DNA from: Neisseria leonii
GTDB lineage: Bacteria > Pseudomonadota > Gammaproteobacteria > Burkholderiales > Neisseriaceae
Assembly (NCBI RefSeq): GCF_028776105.2
Contig: NZ_CP145606.1
Span: 558,001 to 622,000, forward strand
DNA length: 64,000 bases
Direction of reading: 5' to 3'
Part shown: positions 47,047-57,275 of the stretch, in pieces
Position numbering within the stretch: position 1 is the stretch's first letter
How the letters are laid out: each line of letters opens with the position of its first letter
Made by a program: the position numbers and the translations under genes
Notes under the pieces: generated by a model
Told to the model about the DNA's origin: nothing
The model's database searches: none
What the model saw: the letters and a program-made list of their open reading frames with translations, nothing else

Positions 47047-48166
47047 GCAGAACACTTCCTTTGAAAATTTGGCTGATTATAACGATGATTTCGAATTTTC
47101 GTCAGCCCCCGATGCAGAAAGTTGCATAAATTTAACCGTTCCGGTGGATTTGGCGGGTTGGCGGTTGGATGCGGCATTGGCCAAGCTGCTGCCGGATTAT
47201 TCGCGCAGCCGCTTGAGCGACTGGATTAAAGACGGCGCGGTTCAGATGGACGGTCAAGCCGCCAAGCCCAAAGATAAATTAATCGGCGGCGAAAAACTGG
47301 CGGTAACGGTACGTTTAAGCGATGAAGCATTGGCTTTTACGCCCGAAGAGATGGATTTGGCTATCGTTTATGAAGACGATGCGGTTTTGGTGGTCAATAA
47401 ACCGGCCGGGTTGGTGGTACACCCTGCCGCGGGCAATTGGACAGGAACGCTGCTCAACGGCCTGTTGGCGCACTGCCCTGCTCTGGCACAGATTCCGCGT
47501 GCGGGGATTGTGCACCGTCTGGACAAGGATACCAGCGGTTTGATGGTGGTCGCCAAAACACTGCCGGCACAAAATCATTTGGTACAGCAGCTTCAAGCGC
47601 GTACGGTGAAGCGGATTTACCGTGCGGTGGCTATCGGCATTGTGCCGTTTGACGGCAAAATCGACAGTCCGATCGGCCGCGACCCGCACAACCGCCTGAA
47701 AATGGCCGTTGTCAAATTCGGCGGCAAAGAGGCGGTTACCCACGTCAAGGTTTTGGAACGCTATCAGGCGCACAGCTATATAGAATGCACATTGGAAACC
47801 GGCCGCACCCACCAGATACGCGTGCATATGCGCGAAGCCAATCACTCCCTGGCCGGCGATCCGGTTTACGGCAATCCGCGCCACGCCTGTTCGGAAACGG
47901 TGAAAACCGTTGTCAAGCAGCTGGGCAGGCAGGCACTCCATGCCTACCGTCTGAGCTTTGTCCACCCGAAAACGGGCGGGACGGTCAGTTTTGAAGCCCC
48001 GCTGCCGGAAGATATTTATCATCTGCTGTCGGTTTTGCGTTTGGAAAGCGGCATGGATTCGCCGCTCAACCATGAAGACGAATGGCGGGCGAAATTTGAA
48101 AATGAAGACGATGACGATTGGAACGAAGACGATTACGATGTGGAAACCGTATATGTCAGAGAGTAG
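47045..48166 (+). CDS. rluD: 23S rRNA pseudouridine synthase RluD
   Basis: A 373-residue enzyme that makes pseudouridines in helix 69 of 23S rRNA. An S4 RNA-binding domain spans about 35-95, followed by the catalytic domain with HRLDKDTSG (Asp160). The C-terminus is an unusual acidic tail (EDEWRAKFENEDDDDWNEDD). The start at 47045 overlaps the divergent bamD start in the palindrome CATG. Its ribosome site (AAAAGAA) therefore lies inside the bamD signal-peptide codons. Confidence 0.9.
   Translation: MQNTSFENLADYNDDFEFSSAPDAESCINLTVPVDLAGWRLDAALAKLLPDYSRSRLSDWIKDGAVQMDGQAAKPKDKLIGGEKLAVTVRLSDEALAFTPEEMDLAIVYEDDAVLVVNKPAGLVVHPAAGNWTGTLLNGLLAHCPALAQIPRAGIVHRLDKDTSGLMVVAKTLPAQNHLVQQLQARTVKRIYRAVAIGIVPFDGKIDSPIGRDPHNRLKMAVVKFGGKEAVTHVKVLERYQAHSYIECTLETGRTHQIRVHMREANHSLAGDPVYGNPRHACSETVKTVVKQLGRQALHAYRLSFVHPKTGGTVSFEAPLPEDIYHLLSVLRLESGMDSPLNHEDEWRAKFENEDDDDWNEDDYDVETVYVRE
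47076..47081 (-). promoter_or_regulatory. -10 box of bamD inside the rluD coding region
   Basis: TATAAT on the minus strand 30 bases before the bamD ATG, within about codon 11-13 of rluD. No perfect -35. Confidence 0.45.
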
Positions 48167-48191
48167 ATAATCAAAAATGGTCAAAATAGGC

Positions 48192-48234
48192 CGAGGCCGT
48201 CTGAAATCCGGTTTTCCGTTTTCAGACGGCCTCG
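48192..48234. terminator. bidirectional DUS terminator between rluD and greB
   Basis: CGAGGCCGTCTGAAA and TTTCAGACGGCCTCG form a 15-bp stem with a 13-base loop, between convergent rluD and greB. Confidence 0.8.
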
Positions 48235-48249
48235 ACTGCCAAGTCGCCC

Positions 48250-48738
48250 TCAGTCGATGCGTTCGTAACGCACGGCCAGAACCTCAATCACTTCCCTGCC
48301 CTCCGGCCCGTTGAGCACCACTTCGTCGCCCTCCGCCGCTTTAATCAGGCAGCGTGCCAATGGCGAAATCCACGAAATTTTATTTTGCGCGGTATCGATT
48401 TCGTCGATGCCGACAATGCGCACGGTCTGTTCGCTGCCATCGCCGCGCAGAATATCGACGGTGGCACCGAAATACACGCGCTCGCTCGCTTCGCGGGTTT
48501 CGGGATCGACCACCTGTGCGGCTTCCAAACGTTTGGTGAGAAAGCGGATGCGGCGGTCGATTTCGCGCATTCTCCGTTTGCCGTACAGATAATCGCCGTT
48601 TTCGCTGCGGTCGCCGTTGCCCGCCGCCCAATTGACCACCTGCACAATCTCCGGCCGCTCTTTATGCACCAAATGATACAGCTCGTCTTTCAAACGCTGC
48701 CAGCCTTGCGGCGTGATGTAGTTCGGCGTTTCGCTCAT
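48250..48738 (-). CDS. greB: transcription elongation factor GreB
   Basis: A 162-residue factor that rescues backtracked RNA polymerase by stimulating transcript cleavage. The N-terminal coiled coil carries the acidic tip in NGDRSENGDYLYGKRRMREID, which separates GreB from GreA. The C-terminal FKBP-like domain includes YFGATVDI and ISWISPLARCLIKAAEGDEV. It starts three bases after the prfA stop and is likely co-transcribed with it. Confidence 0.95.
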   Translation of the reverse strand: MSETPNYITPQGWQRLKDELYHLVHKERPEIVQVVNWAAGNGDRSENGDYLYGKRRMREIDRRIRFLTKRLEAAQVVDPETREASERVYFGATVDILRGDGSEQTVRIVGIDEIDTAQNKISWISPLARCLIKAAEGDEVVLNGPEGREVIEVLAVRYERID

Positions 48739-48741
48739 CGC

Positions 48742-49818
48742 TTATTCCCCCATTTCGGCCAGCAGCTGCGCCTGATGTTCGGCCGTCAGCGCGTCGGTAA
48801 TTTCCGCCATATCGCCGTCCATCACAAAATCCAGTTTGTGCAGGGTTAAATTGATGCGGTGGTCGGTAACGCGGCCTTGCGGATAGTTGTACGTGCGCAC
48901 GCGTTCGCTGCGGTCACCGCTGCCGATTAAGGATTTGCGTTCCGCCGCTTCTTTGGCCTGCACTTCACGTTTCTGTGCATCGTTCAAACGCGCGGCCAGC
49001 ACTTTCATCGCCTGTGCCTTGTTGGCATGCTGGCTGCGGCCGTCCTGACATTCGACCACCACGCCGCTGGGCAGATGGGTGATGCGGACGGCCGAATCGG
49101 TTTTGTTGATGTGCTGGCCGCCTGCACCCGAGGCGCGGAACGTGTCGATGCGTAAATCGGCAGGATTGATTTGGATTTCCTCCAATTCGTCCGCTTCGGG
49201 CATCACGGCCACCGTACAGGCCGAGGTGTGGATACGCCCCTGGCTTTCCGTGGCGGGAACCCGCTGCACGCGGTGCCCGCCTGACTCGAATTTCAGACGG
49301 CTGTACGCACCCAAGCCGATAATGCGCGCAATCACCTCTTTATAACCACCCAAATCGCTTTCATTGGCCGAAACGATTTCCACCTGCCAGCCGCTGCGTT
49401 CGGCATAACGGCTGTACATACGCAGCAGATCTCCGGCAAACAGTGCCGCTTCGTCGCCGCCCGTGCCAGCGCGGATTTCGACAAAAATATTCTTGTCGTC
49501 GTCGGCATCTTTGGGCAGCAGCAGTTTTTGCAGCTCACTTTCCAAAGTTTCGATTTGCGCTTTGGCCGTCTGAATTTCTTCTTCCGCAAAAAGCCTCATT
49601 TCCGGGTCGCCCAGCATCGCTTCGGCTTCGGCCATATCGCTTTGCGCACGACGGTAGTTCAGATAAGTTTCGACCACCGGCGTGATTTCCGCGTGTTCGC
49701 GGGTCAATTTGCGGAAATGGTCCATATCGGCGGTGGCCTCCGGCGTACCCAATAAATGGGTTACCTCTTCCAACCGTTCGCTCAATTGTTGCAGTTTATC
49801 CAAAACAGACGGTTTCAT
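48742..49818 (-). CDS. prfA: peptide chain release factor 1
   Basis: A 358-residue factor that ends translation at UAA and UAG. The GGQ peptidyl-hydrolysis motif is at 233-235 ([11 protein letters not shown]), the same numbering as E. coli RF1. The codon-recognition motif is PAT at 188-190. The start at 49816-49818 ([12 protein letters not shown]) gives exact family length; a six-residue extension is unlikely. The usual partner gene prmC is not adjacent; greB follows instead. Confidence 0.97.
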   Translation of the reverse strand: MKPSVLDKLQQLSERLEEVTHLLGTPEATADMDHFRKLTREHAEITPVVETYLNYRRAQSDMAEAEAMLGDPEMRLFAEEEIQTAKAQIETLESELQKLLLPKDADDDKNIFVEIRAGTGGDEAALFAGDLLRMYSRYAERSGWQVEIVSANESDLGGYKEVIARIIGLGAYSRLKFESGGHRVQRVPATESQGRIHTSACTVAVMPEADELEEIQINPADLRIDTFRASGAGGQHINKTDSAVRITHLPSGVVVECQDGRSQHANKAQAMKVLAARLNDAQKREVQAKEAAERKSLIGSGDRSERVRTYNYPQGRVTDHRINLTLHKLDFVMDGDMAEITDALTAEHQAQLLAEMGE

Positions 49819-49839
49819 GCTTGCGTATCCTGTCAAGAT

Positions 49840-49880
49840 AGGCCGTCTGAAAAACGGAAACCCGCAAATTCAGACGGCCT
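49840..49880. repeat. DUS pair upstream of prfA
   Basis: AGGCCGTCTGAA and TTCAGACGGCCT, 17 bases apart. It separates the prfA start from the clpB regulatory region. Confidence 0.6.
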
Positions 49881-49931
49881 GTCATATGCAGCCGCCATTA
49901 TACCCGTGAAGCCCTGCCGCTGAAAGTGAAG

Positions 49932-49940
49932 TTATCCACA
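49932..49940 (+). promoter_or_regulatory. DnaA box 1 upstream of clpB
   Basis: TTATCCACA matches the strong DnaA-binding box exactly. It lies within a 14-base perfect direct repeat (TGAAGTTATCCACA) starting at 49927 and 49961. Confidence 0.6.
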
Positions 49941-49959
49941 ACTTAACCTGTCTTAACCA

Positions 49960-49987
49960 TTGAAGTTATCCACAGAAGCCTTATATA
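49960..49987 (+). promoter_or_regulatory. clpB promoter
   Basis: TTGAAG (49960-49965), a 16-base spacer, and TATATA (49982-49987), 37 bases before the clpB ATG. A sigma-32 type -10 (CCCCAT) is not seen, so heat-shock control by RpoH is not evident from the sequence. Confidence 0.5.
49966..49974 (+). promoter_or_regulatory. DnaA box 2 within the clpB promoter spacer
   Basis: The second perfect TTATCCACA, in the same orientation and 34 bases from the first, directly after the candidate -35 box. A protein bound here would block or shape clpB transcription. Confidence 0.6.
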
Positions 49988-50023
49988 GCGTCGCAGGACA
50001 ACTTTCCCAAAAGGAGCTTATTT

Positions 50024-52600
50024 ATGAGATTCGACAAATTAACGGCAAAATTCCAACAGGCTCTGGCAGACGGCCAAAGCTTGGCTCTGGCCGCAGACCA
50101 TGCCTATCTGGAAGCCGCACACGTTTTAAAAGCCCTGCTGGACGACCATGACAACAGCACCGCCGCCCTGCTCGCCCATGCCGGTGTCCATGTGGCGCAA
50201 GTGAAGCAGCAGTTGCAGCAGACCTTGGACAGTCTGCCCAAAATTGCCGGACAAGGCGGCGAAATCCTGCCCGGGCGCGAATTGCAGGCGGTGCTGAATC
50301 TGACGGACAAAGCCGCCGCAAAACGCGGCGATACCTATATCGCTGCCGAACTGTTTTTACTGGCACTGGTTCAGCAAAACGATACTGTCGGCAAAATTCT
50401 GAAAGCCGCCGGTGCCACCGAATCCAATATCAACGCCGCCATCGATGCGGTCAGAGGAGGCCGGACTGTGGACAACCCCAATGCAGAAGAGCAACGCGAA
50501 GCCCTGAAAAAATACACGCTCGATTTAACCCAACGCGCCCGCGAAGGCAAGCTCGACCCCGTTATCGGCCGCGATGACGAAATCCGCCGCGCCGTTCAGG
50601 TATTGCAGCGGCGTACCAAAAACAATCCGGTCTTAATCGGCGAACCGGGCGTGGGCAAAACCGCGATTGTCGAAGGCTTGGCACAACGCATCGTGGACGG
50701 CGAAGTGCCGGAAAGCCTGCGCAACAAGCGTCTGCTGGTGCTGGATTTGGCCGCGCTGATTGCCGGTGCGAAATACCGAGGCGAATTTGAAGAACGCTTG
50801 AAGGCCGTCTTAAACGACTTGGCGAAAGACGACGGCAATACGCTGATTTTCATCGATGAAATCCACACTTTGGTGGGCGCGGGCAAAAGCGACGGCGCAA
50901 TGGACGCGGGCAATATGCTCAAACCTGCCCTGGCGCGCGGCGAGCTGCACTGCATCGGTGCCACCACCTTGGACGAATACCGCCAATACATCGAAAAAGA
51001 TGCCGCATTGGAACGGCGTTTCCAGAAAGTGCTGGTGGGCGAACCGAGCGTGGAAGACACGGTAGCCATTCTGCGCGGTTTGCAGGAGCGGTATGAAATC
51101 CACCACGGCATCGACATTACCGACCCCGCGATTGTCGCGGCGGCGGAACTGTCCAACCGCTACATCACCGACCGTTTCCTGCCCGACAAAGCGATTGATT
51201 TGATTGACGAAGCCGCCAGCCGCATCAAAATGGAGCTGGATTCCAAACCCGAACAGATGGACAAACTCGACCGCCGCATTATCCAATTGAAAATGGAAAA
51301 AATGCACGTTGAAAAGGAAAGCGACGAGGCGAGTAAAAAGCGTTTGGAACTGATTGACGGCGAAATCGCGGAATTGTCCAAAGAATACGCCGATTTGGAC
51401 GAAATCTGGAAAGCGGAAAAAGCCGCCAGCGCAGGTACGGCCGATATTAAAAAGCAGATTGACGAAATTAAAGTAAAAATCGAGCAGGCCAAACGTCAGG
51501 GCGATTTCGGCCGCGCCTCCGAGTTGGAATACGGCGAGCTGCCCAAGCTGACCCAACAATTGCAGGCGGTGGAAAGCCATTCAGACGGCCAAAAACAGAG
51601 CAACAAGCTGTTCCGCACGAAAGTCGGCGCCGACGAAGTGGCCGAAATCGTATCGCGTATGACCGGGATTCCGGTGGCCAAAATGATGGAAGGCGAACGC
51701 GACAAACTGTTGAAAATGGAAGAAGTACTGCATCACCGCGTGGTCGGCCAAGACCAAGCCGTGCGCGCCGTATCCGATGCCATCCGCCGCAGCCGCAGCG
51801 GTTTGGCCGACCCGAACAAACCCTACGGCAGCTTTCTGTTTTTAGGCCCCACGGGGGTGGGTAAAACCGAATTGTGCAAGGCACTGGCGTCGTTTCTGTT
51901 TGACAGCGAAGACCATTTAATCCGCATCGATATGTCGGAATATATGGAAAAACACGCCGTCGCACGCTTAATCGGTGCGCCGCCGGGCTATGTCGGCTAT
52001 GAAGAAGGCGGCTATCTCACGGAGCAGGTGCGCCGCAAACCTTACAGCGTGATTCTGCTCGACGAAGTGGAAAAAGCTCACCCCGACGTGTTCAATATCC
52101 TGTTGCAGGTGTTGGACGACGGCCGTCTGACCGACGGACAAGGCCGCACGGTGGACTTCAAAAATACCGTGATTGTGATGACTTCCAATATCGGCAGCCG
52201 CCATATCCAGCAAATGGGCACGGCCGATTATGATGCGGTGAAAGAAGTGGTGATGGAAGATGTGAAAGAACATTTCCGTCCCGAAATGATTAACCGCATT
52301 GATGAAGTGGTGGTATTCCACGGCTTGGATCAGGCCGCGATCCGTAATATTGCCAAAATCCAGCTGTCCGGCCTGACCCGCCGCCTTGCGGCAATGAGCC
52401 TGTATCTGGACGTAGAAGAGGCCGCGCTCGACGTGATTGCCCAAGCCGGTTTCGACCCTGTGTACGGCGCACGCCCGCTCAAACGTGCCATTCAGGCGGA
52501 AATCGAAAATCCACTGGCCAAAGCCTTGCTGGAAGGCCGTTATGCGCCCGAAAGTACGATACGGATCCGTGCCGACGGCAGCCGGTTGAAGTTTGATTAA
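50024..52600 (+). CDS. clpB: ATP-dependent chaperone ClpB
   Basis: An 858-residue AAA+ disaggregase that works with DnaK to resolubilise aggregated proteins. The N-domain covers residues 1-145. NBD1 has Walker A GEPGVGKT (206-213) and [14 protein letters not shown] coiled-coil middle domain spans about 400-525. NBD2 has GPTGVGKT and the pore loop [11 protein letters not shown]. Length and middle domain separate it from ClpA and ClpC. The ribosome site AAAGGAGC precedes the ATG. The promoter region carries two DnaA boxes. Confidence 0.97.
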   Translation: MRFDKLTAKFQQALADGQSLALAADHAYLEAAHVLKALLDDHDNSTAALLAHAGVHVAQVKQQLQQTLDSLPKIAGQGGEILPGRELQAVLNLTDKAAAKRGDTYIAAELFLLALVQQNDTVGKILKAAGATESNINAAIDAVRGGRTVDNPNAEEQREALKKYTLDLTQRAREGKLDPVIGRDDEIRRAVQVLQRRTKNNPVLIGEPGVGKTAIVEGLAQRIVDGEVPESLRNKRLLVLDLAALIAGAKYRGEFEERLKAVLNDLAKDDGNTLIFIDEIHTLVGAGKSDGAMDAGNMLKPALARGELHCIGATTLDEYRQYIEKDAALERRFQKVLVGEPSVEDTVAILRGLQERYEIHHGIDITDPAIVAAAELSNRYITDRFLPDKAIDLIDEAASRIKMELDSKPEQMDKLDRRIIQLKMEKMHVEKESDEASKKRLELIDGEIAELSKEYADLDEIWKAEKAASAGTADIKKQIDEIKVKIEQAKRQGDFGRASELEYGELPKLTQQLQAVESHSDGQKQSNKLFRTKVGADEVAEIVSRMTGIPVAKMMEGERDKLLKMEEVLHHRVVGQDQAVRAVSDAIRRSRSGLADPNKPYGSFLFLGPTGVGKTELCKALASFLFDSEDHLIRIDMSEYMEKHAVARLIGAPPGYVGYEEGGYLTEQVRRKPYSVILLDEVEKAHPDVFNILLQVLDDGRLTDGQGRTVDFKNTVIVMTSNIGSRHIQQMGTADYDAVKEVVMEDVKEHFRPEMINRIDEVVVFHGLDQAAIRNIAKIQLSGLTRRLAAMSLYLDVEEAALDVIAQAGFDPVYGARPLKRAIQAEIENPLAKALLEGRYAPESTIRIRADGSRLKFD

Positions 52601-52642
52601 TGGCGTTACACGGCCGGAAAACAGAAAGGCCGTCTGAAAAGA

Positions 52643-52710
52643 GAAAGGTCGGATACAGAGTATCCGACCTTTCTTCGTTTATGCCGTGTCGGATTCAAGA
52701 ATCCGATTAC
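52643..52710. repeat. REPIN-like element (copy 6, diverged)
   Basis: The first arm is a perfect hairpin, GAAAGGTCGGATAC, AGA, GTATCCGACCTTTC. The second arm TGTCGGATTCAAGAATCC is intact except for its outer CCTAC end. It lies just after a DUS and before the ppiD stop, between convergent clpB and ppiD. Confidence 0.55.
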
Positions 52711-52717
52711 GCAAAAG

Positions 52718-54547
52718 TTACGAACCGAGCTTTTGCGCGCCCTGCTCTTTTTTGATTTTGGCCTGCCAATACGCCGACACCCGATTGAATACGCTGTCGC
52801 TTTCACGCTGTTGCAGCAGCATTTTGGCATCGGGCAGCCCGGCTTGGGTATTGCCGGGCAGCGTGACCGCCTGCACTTCCACCAGCACCGGTACAGGCAG
52901 ATCCGACAACAGCACATACGCGGGCTTTCCGTCTTTCGGACGCGCTTTGATTAATTCGTTAAACGCCTGCGGCGGCAAAACTTCGCGGGCTTTATCGGCC
53001 GACAATTTTTCCACGGGCGACCACGGCAGCTTCACCGCCTCACCGCCCTTCAAATCCAGCAAAGCCTGTTCGGCTTTTTCCTGTGCGTTTTTTTGTGCTT
53101 GCGCCATCACATAAGCCGCCCGTACGTCTTCCTTGACTTCTTCATACGGTACTTGCTTTTCCTGACGCACATCACTGACGCGCACCACCTGAACCGTATC
53201 ATTGCCGATATTGACCGGCTCGGAATTGCGCCTGTTTTTCAGTGATTCCTCACTGAAAAGCGCAGCGGCCAGTGCTTCGGGCATACCCAGCTTCAAGGCT
53301 TCACTGCGGCTGAGCCATACATCGTTTTTTTCCAGTTTCAATCCCATTTTCTGTGCTACTACCGCCAAATTGTCGTTGCCGTTGAACGCTTCTTCGGCCA
53401 GTTTTTCGCGTGCTTGGGCAAACTGCTGCTGTGCTTTCTGCCGTTTCAGCTGCTCAATCAGACCTGCCCGCTCCTGCGCAAAATCCGCAGCAGCAGCCCC
53501 CTCGATTTTGACAATGTGCAGTGCACCGCTGCTCGGCACCAAGGCAATGTCGCCGCTGTTCAGCTTCAAAACAGCATTTTTAAAATCTTCCGGCAACGGA
53601 CTGTCTTTACCCACCGCCCCCAGACTGCCGCCGGTTGCCGCCGAACCTTCGTCTTGTGATTTTGTGCGTGCCAGCTCGGCAAAGCGGGCAGGCTGTGCTT
53701 TAAGCTGTTCCAGCAGCTGTTCGGCTTCGGCACGCACTTTGGCCGCTTCTGCGGCATCGGCAGGCAGGTTCAGCATAATATGCGCCACCTGTTTTTTACC
53801 TGCCCCGCTGCTGTTTTGCGCCTCAAATGCTTTTTTTGCTTCTTCCTCACTGACCTGCTGTTTGGCCGCCAAATCGGCCAATGACAGAGAAACGTATTCG
53901 AATTTCACGGCCTGAGGCAGGGTATAATTGGCTTTTTCGGCCTCGTAATACGCTTTCAGTGCGGCATCATCAGTTTTAACGGCGGCAAGGTAGGCGCGGG
54001 GATCAAAGCTGGCGGAACGGACGGTGCGTTCGGCCTGCATCAGATTCACCAGCTGCTTGGCCTGTGCATCGCTGACCAGATTGCCCGCCTGCATCAGATT
54101 GGTCAGATTTTGGAGCATAAACTGGCGGCGGATGTCTTCTACCAGCTGGTCTTCGCTCAAACCGGCCGAAGCCAGATACTGATTGAGCTTCTCCTGACTG
54201 AAACGCCCCTGCTCATCATGAAAAAACGGCTCATCGACAATGGTCTGCTTAATCTGATCCAAAGAAACAGTGATGCCCAAATCTTTTGCCCCTTCAATCA
54301 GATACGCGCGCTGAACCAGGCCTTGGAATACGCTGTCTTCGGTCAAATCGGCCGCCTGCCCGCCCGACTGGGCATTGCGCAAGGCCTGCTGTACATCTTG
54401 CTGGCTGATTTTGCTGTCGCCCACTTTAACCACATAATCGGAACCGGGCGCGGCCACGGTGCTGACACCGAAGCCGACAAAAGTTAAAGCAATCAGCCCC
54501 AACAGAACTTTCGCCGGGCCGCTGTATTTTTCTACGGATGCAAACAT
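52718..54547 (-). CDS. ppiD: periplasmic folding chaperone PpiD
   Basis: A 609-residue inner-membrane-anchored protein that handles newly exported polypeptides near the Sec translocon. One membrane helix at about residues 13-33 (VLLGLIALTFVGFGVSTVA) is followed by a SurA_N-like chaperone domain, a parvulin-type PPIase domain (about 255-365, with AHIMLNL and GGSLGAVGKDSPLPEDF), and a C-terminal helical part. SurA is excluded because it has a cleaved signal and shorter length. The gene ends beside a REPIN-like repeat. Confidence 0.9.
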   Translation of the reverse strand: MFASVEKYSGPAKVLLGLIALTFVGFGVSTVAAPGSDYVVKVGDSKISQQDVQQALRNAQSGGQAADLTEDSVFQGLVQRAYLIEGAKDLGITVSLDQIKQTIVDEPFFHDEQGRFSQEKLNQYLASAGLSEDQLVEDIRRQFMLQNLTNLMQAGNLVSDAQAKQLVNLMQAERTVRSASFDPRAYLAAVKTDDAALKAYYEAEKANYTLPQAVKFEYVSLSLADLAAKQQVSEEEAKKAFEAQNSSGAGKKQVAHIMLNLPADAAEAAKVRAEAEQLLEQLKAQPARFAELARTKSQDEGSAATGGSLGAVGKDSPLPEDFKNAVLKLNSGDIALVPSSGALHIVKIEGAAAADFAQERAGLIEQLKRQKAQQQFAQAREKLAEEAFNGNDNLAVVAQKMGLKLEKNDVWLSRSEALKLGMPEALAAALFSEESLKNRRNSEPVNIGNDTVQVVRVSDVRQEKQVPYEEVKEDVRAAYVMAQAQKNAQEKAEQALLDLKGGEAVKLPWSPVEKLSADKAREVLPPQAFNELIKARPKDGKPAYVLLSDLPVPVLVEVQAVTLPGNTQAGLPDAKMLLQQRESDSVFNRVSAYWQAKIKKEQGAQKLGS

Positions 54548-54600
54548 AGGGAATCTGTTTCAAAAAGAAAATAAAATTTAAGCGCGCATTGTAACCGATT

Positions 54601-55689
54601 TTAAAAGGCTTCGCCCACTTTGACGCCGCCTGCCGTATCCTGCGGTGAAGCGAGACGGCGGCATACCGCAACGGCCGTCTGAAAATCACTGCTCTGCATA
54701 ACGGTTTTCGCGGCTTCGGCCGTCAGCGTACCGGCCATCGCCTGCCAGCGGGCGGCCAATGCGGGATTGTCAGGCGCGGAAAAACCGGCGCGCAGCTCAT
54801 CGACCAAGTCGGGACGGTTGCAGACCAGCACAATATCGCAGCCTGCCGCCAACGCCGAATGCGCCCGCTCGGCAATACTGCCCGCACCGACTGCTCCTTC
54901 CATGGTTAAATCGTCGGAAAAAATCACGCCGTCAAAACCGATGCGGCCACGTAAAACCTCTTTCAACCATACCGGCGAAAAACCGGCCGGTTGGTCGTCC
55001 ACCGCCGGATAAACCACATGCGCGGGCATCACGGCAGCCATGCCCGCAGCCGACAAAGCGGCAAACGGCCGCAGGTCGTGCGCTTCCAATTCCGCCAAGG
55101 GACGGGGATCCACCGGCAGGGTCAAATGGCTGTCTCCCTCGACAAAACCGTGTCCCGGAAAATGCTTGCCGCAGGCTTTCATACCGCCGCGCGCCAAGCC
55201 TTTCTGCAAAGCCAGTGCCAATTCTGTTACCACGGCCTCATCGGCATGGAAACTGCGGTTGCCGATGACGGCGCATTGTCCCCAATCCAGATCCAAAACC
55301 GGTGTAAACGACAAATCCACGTCGCAGGCGGCCAATTCCACCGCCAACACCCAGCCCACCGCTTCGGCCTGCTGTTTGGCCGCTTCGCTGCCTTCGCGCG
55401 CCCACATTTCGCCCAAAGTGCGCATGGCGGGCAGACGGGTAAACCCTTCGATAAAACGTTGGACGCGCCCTCCCTCGTGATCGACGGCCACCAGCAGCGG
55501 CGGCTGACGCAGCTGTTTGATTTCGGCCACCAGCGTGCTCAACTGCTCACGGCTGTGAAAATTGCGTCGGAACAGAATCACGCCGCCGACGGCCGGATCC
55601 GACAGACGCTGTTTTTCTTCCGCACTTAATGCCAGCGCGGCCACATCGGCCATAATCGGGCCGCGTTCGATACGCGGTACAGCATTCAT
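54601..55689 (-). CDS. nagZ: beta-N-acetylhexosaminidase NagZ
   Basis: A 362-residue cytosolic family 3 glycosidase that removes N-acetylglucosamine from anhydromuropeptides in cell-wall recycling. The signature KHFPGHGFVEGDSH holds the catalytic His of this subfamily, and GFDGVIFSDDLTMEGA holds the nucleophile Asp. Length is typical. A TGGAG ribosome site supports the ATG at 55689; an internal ATG 12 codons later (MADVAAL) is also near the family start. ppiD lies 53 bases downstream. Confidence 0.94.
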   Translation of the reverse strand: MNAVPRIERGPIMADVAALALSAEEKQRLSDPAVGGVILFRRNFHSREQLSTLVAEIKQLRQPPLLVAVDHEGGRVQRFIEGFTRLPAMRTLGEMWAREGSEAAKQQAEAVGWVLAVELAACDVDLSFTPVLDLDWGQCAVIGNRSFHADEAVVTELALALQKGLARGGMKACGKHFPGHGFVEGDSHLTLPVDPRPLAELEAHDLRPFAALSAAGMAAVMPAHVVYPAVDDQPAGFSPVWLKEVLRGRIGFDGVIFSDDLTMEGAVGAGSIAERAHSALAAGCDIVLVCNRPDLVDELRAGFSAPDNPALAARWQAMAGTLTAEAAKTVMQSSDFQTAVAVCRRLASPQDTAGGVKVGEAF

Positions 55690-55755
55690 GGCAACACTCC
55701 ATTCGTTCGGGTAAACAAAAAGCCGTTATACAACGGCGGAATCGGAACAAAATGC

Positions 55756-55793
55756 TTTTCAGACGGCCTATACCGCAGCAGGCCGTCTGAAAA
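55756..55793. terminator. DUS hairpin after degP
   Basis: TTTTCAGACGGCCT and AGGCCGTCTGAAAA form a perfect 14-bp stem with a 10-base loop. Arm order is reversed compared with most pairs in the window. Confidence 0.7.
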
Positions 55794-55802
55794 CGGCATA
55801 AC

Positions 55803-57275
55803 TCAGGGGCGGCTCAGCGCCAAGAAGACCGTATTGCCGCCGCGCTCCACCAGCAGCGGTACGCTGGCACCGGCCGATTGCAGCGCATTGCGGAATGTAG
55901 CTTCGTCGCTGACACGTTCCTGGCCGACCGACAAGATATAATCGCCGCGCCGCAATCCGGCCTGTACCGCCGCGCCTTCGACACGAACCACCATCAGACG
56001 GCGTTCGCCGCCGACCGTCTGGCCGATCAGTTCCAAGCCCACATCATCAATCCGGAACGCGGAACCCGTGCTGTCCGCACCGTCGTCCGGGCGGCTGCCG
56101 CTGCTGCTCATGCGGTTATTGTCGTCGGCATTGCCCAGCGTGAGACGCTGCTCGATTTCCTGCCCCTGCCGCCAAATGCCCAGCATAATTTCTTTGCCCG
56201 GCGCAATCGCACCGACCATCACCGGCAAATCGCTGGATGCGCGGACTTCCTCGCCGTTCACACTGCGCACAATATCGCCCACCTGCAAACCGGCACGCTC
56301 GGCCGGGCTGCCGGGCATTACCCGTGCAATCAGCGCACCCGCCGGTTTGTCGAGTTGGAACGATTTGGCCAGATCATAAGATACTTCCTGAATAATCACG
56401 CCCAATTGGCCGCGCTGTACTTTGCCGCTGGTTTTCAGCTGGTCGGCCACATTCATCGCCACATCAATCGGAATGGCAAACGAAATGCCCATAAAGCCGC
56501 CGCTGCGGCTGTAAATCTGCGAGTTGATGCCCACCACTTCCCCGTTCAGATTAAACAGCGGGCCGCCCGAATTGCCGGGATTGATAGCGACATCGGTTTG
56601 GATAAACGGCGTGTAATTTTCGTTCGGCAGGCTGCGGCCTTTGGCCGATACAATACCTGCGGTTATGCTGTTGTTGAAACCGAACGGCGCACCGATGGCG
56701 GCTACCCATTCGCCCGGCTTCAGGGCTTTGGCATCGCCGATTTTCACCGCAGGCAGTCCTTCGGCATCGATTTTCAGCAAAGCCACGTCCGACTGGCGGT
56801 CTGATCCGATCAGGCGCGCGGTATATTCGCGTTTGTCGTTAAGCGTAACCTTGATATTGTTCATGCCGCTCAAAACATGGGTATTGGTCAGAATATAACC
56901 GTCGGCACTGATAATGAAACCGGAGCCGAAATTCTGCTCGTTTTCCTCTTCCGGCTCCTGCAACTGCGGTGCATTGGGCACCAGCCGTCTGAAAAAGTCG
57001 TAAAACGGATCATTGTCTGCAAACGGCCCGGTATCACGTTCGCTGCGGCTGTCGGCAGAAGGCAGTTTGGCAGCCTGAATATTGACCACACTCGCCCCTT
57101 CCTGCGCCACCAGCTTGGTAAAGTCGGGCAGCAGCATCGTAACCGTGCTGCCGTTGCCAGTCGTCGCTTCAATCTGCTTGACCAATGCACCCGCTTCTTG
57201 ATCTTTTTTACCGCAGGCAGAAACGGCCAACACGGCTGCGACAGCCAGAGCCAGAGATTTGGAAGGGAAATTCAC
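55803..57275 (-). CDS. HtrA/DegP-family serine protease, lipoprotein form
   Basis: A 490-residue envelope protease of the DegP/MucD family. The catalytic triad is His133 (NTHV), Asp163 (QSDVALLKID) and Ser236 (PGNSGGPLF). Two PDZ domains follow, at about 275-370 and 400-490. The start is a GTG at 57273-57275 with AAGGAA upstream, giving MNFPSKSLALAVAAVLAVSA then Cys21; the lipobox AVSAC suggests a lipid anchor rather than free periplasmic DegP. Longer frames start in unlikely sequence. It follows nth with 97 bases between. Confidence 0.9.
   Translation of the reverse strand: MNFPSKSLALAVAAVLAVSACGKKDQEAGALVKQIEATTGNGSTVTMLLPDFTKLVAQEGASVVNIQAAKLPSADSRSERDTGPFADNDPFYDFFRRLVPNAPQLQEPEEENEQNFGSGFIISADGYILTNTHVLSGMNNIKVTLNDKREYTARLIGSDRQSDVALLKIDAEGLPAVKIGDAKALKPGEWVAAIGAPFGFNNSITAGIVSAKGRSLPNENYTPFIQTDVAINPGNSGGPLFNLNGEVVGINSQIYSRSGGFMGISFAIPIDVAMNVADQLKTSGKVQRGQLGVIIQEVSYDLAKSFQLDKPAGALIARVMPGSPAERAGLQVGDIVRSVNGEEVRASSDLPVMVGAIAPGKEIMLGIWRQGQEIEQRLTLGNADDNNRMSSSGSRPDDGADSTGSAFRIDDVGLELIGQTVGGERRLMVVRVEGAAVQAGLRRGDYILSVGQERVSDEATFRNALQSAGASVPLLVERGGNTVFLALSRP

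Noticed and set aside
49927..49987. Chromosomal origin of replication at the DnaA boxes
   Set aside because: Only two boxes, no AT-rich unwinding region, and no dnaA, dnaN or other origin-linked genes nearby. A regulatory role is more likely.
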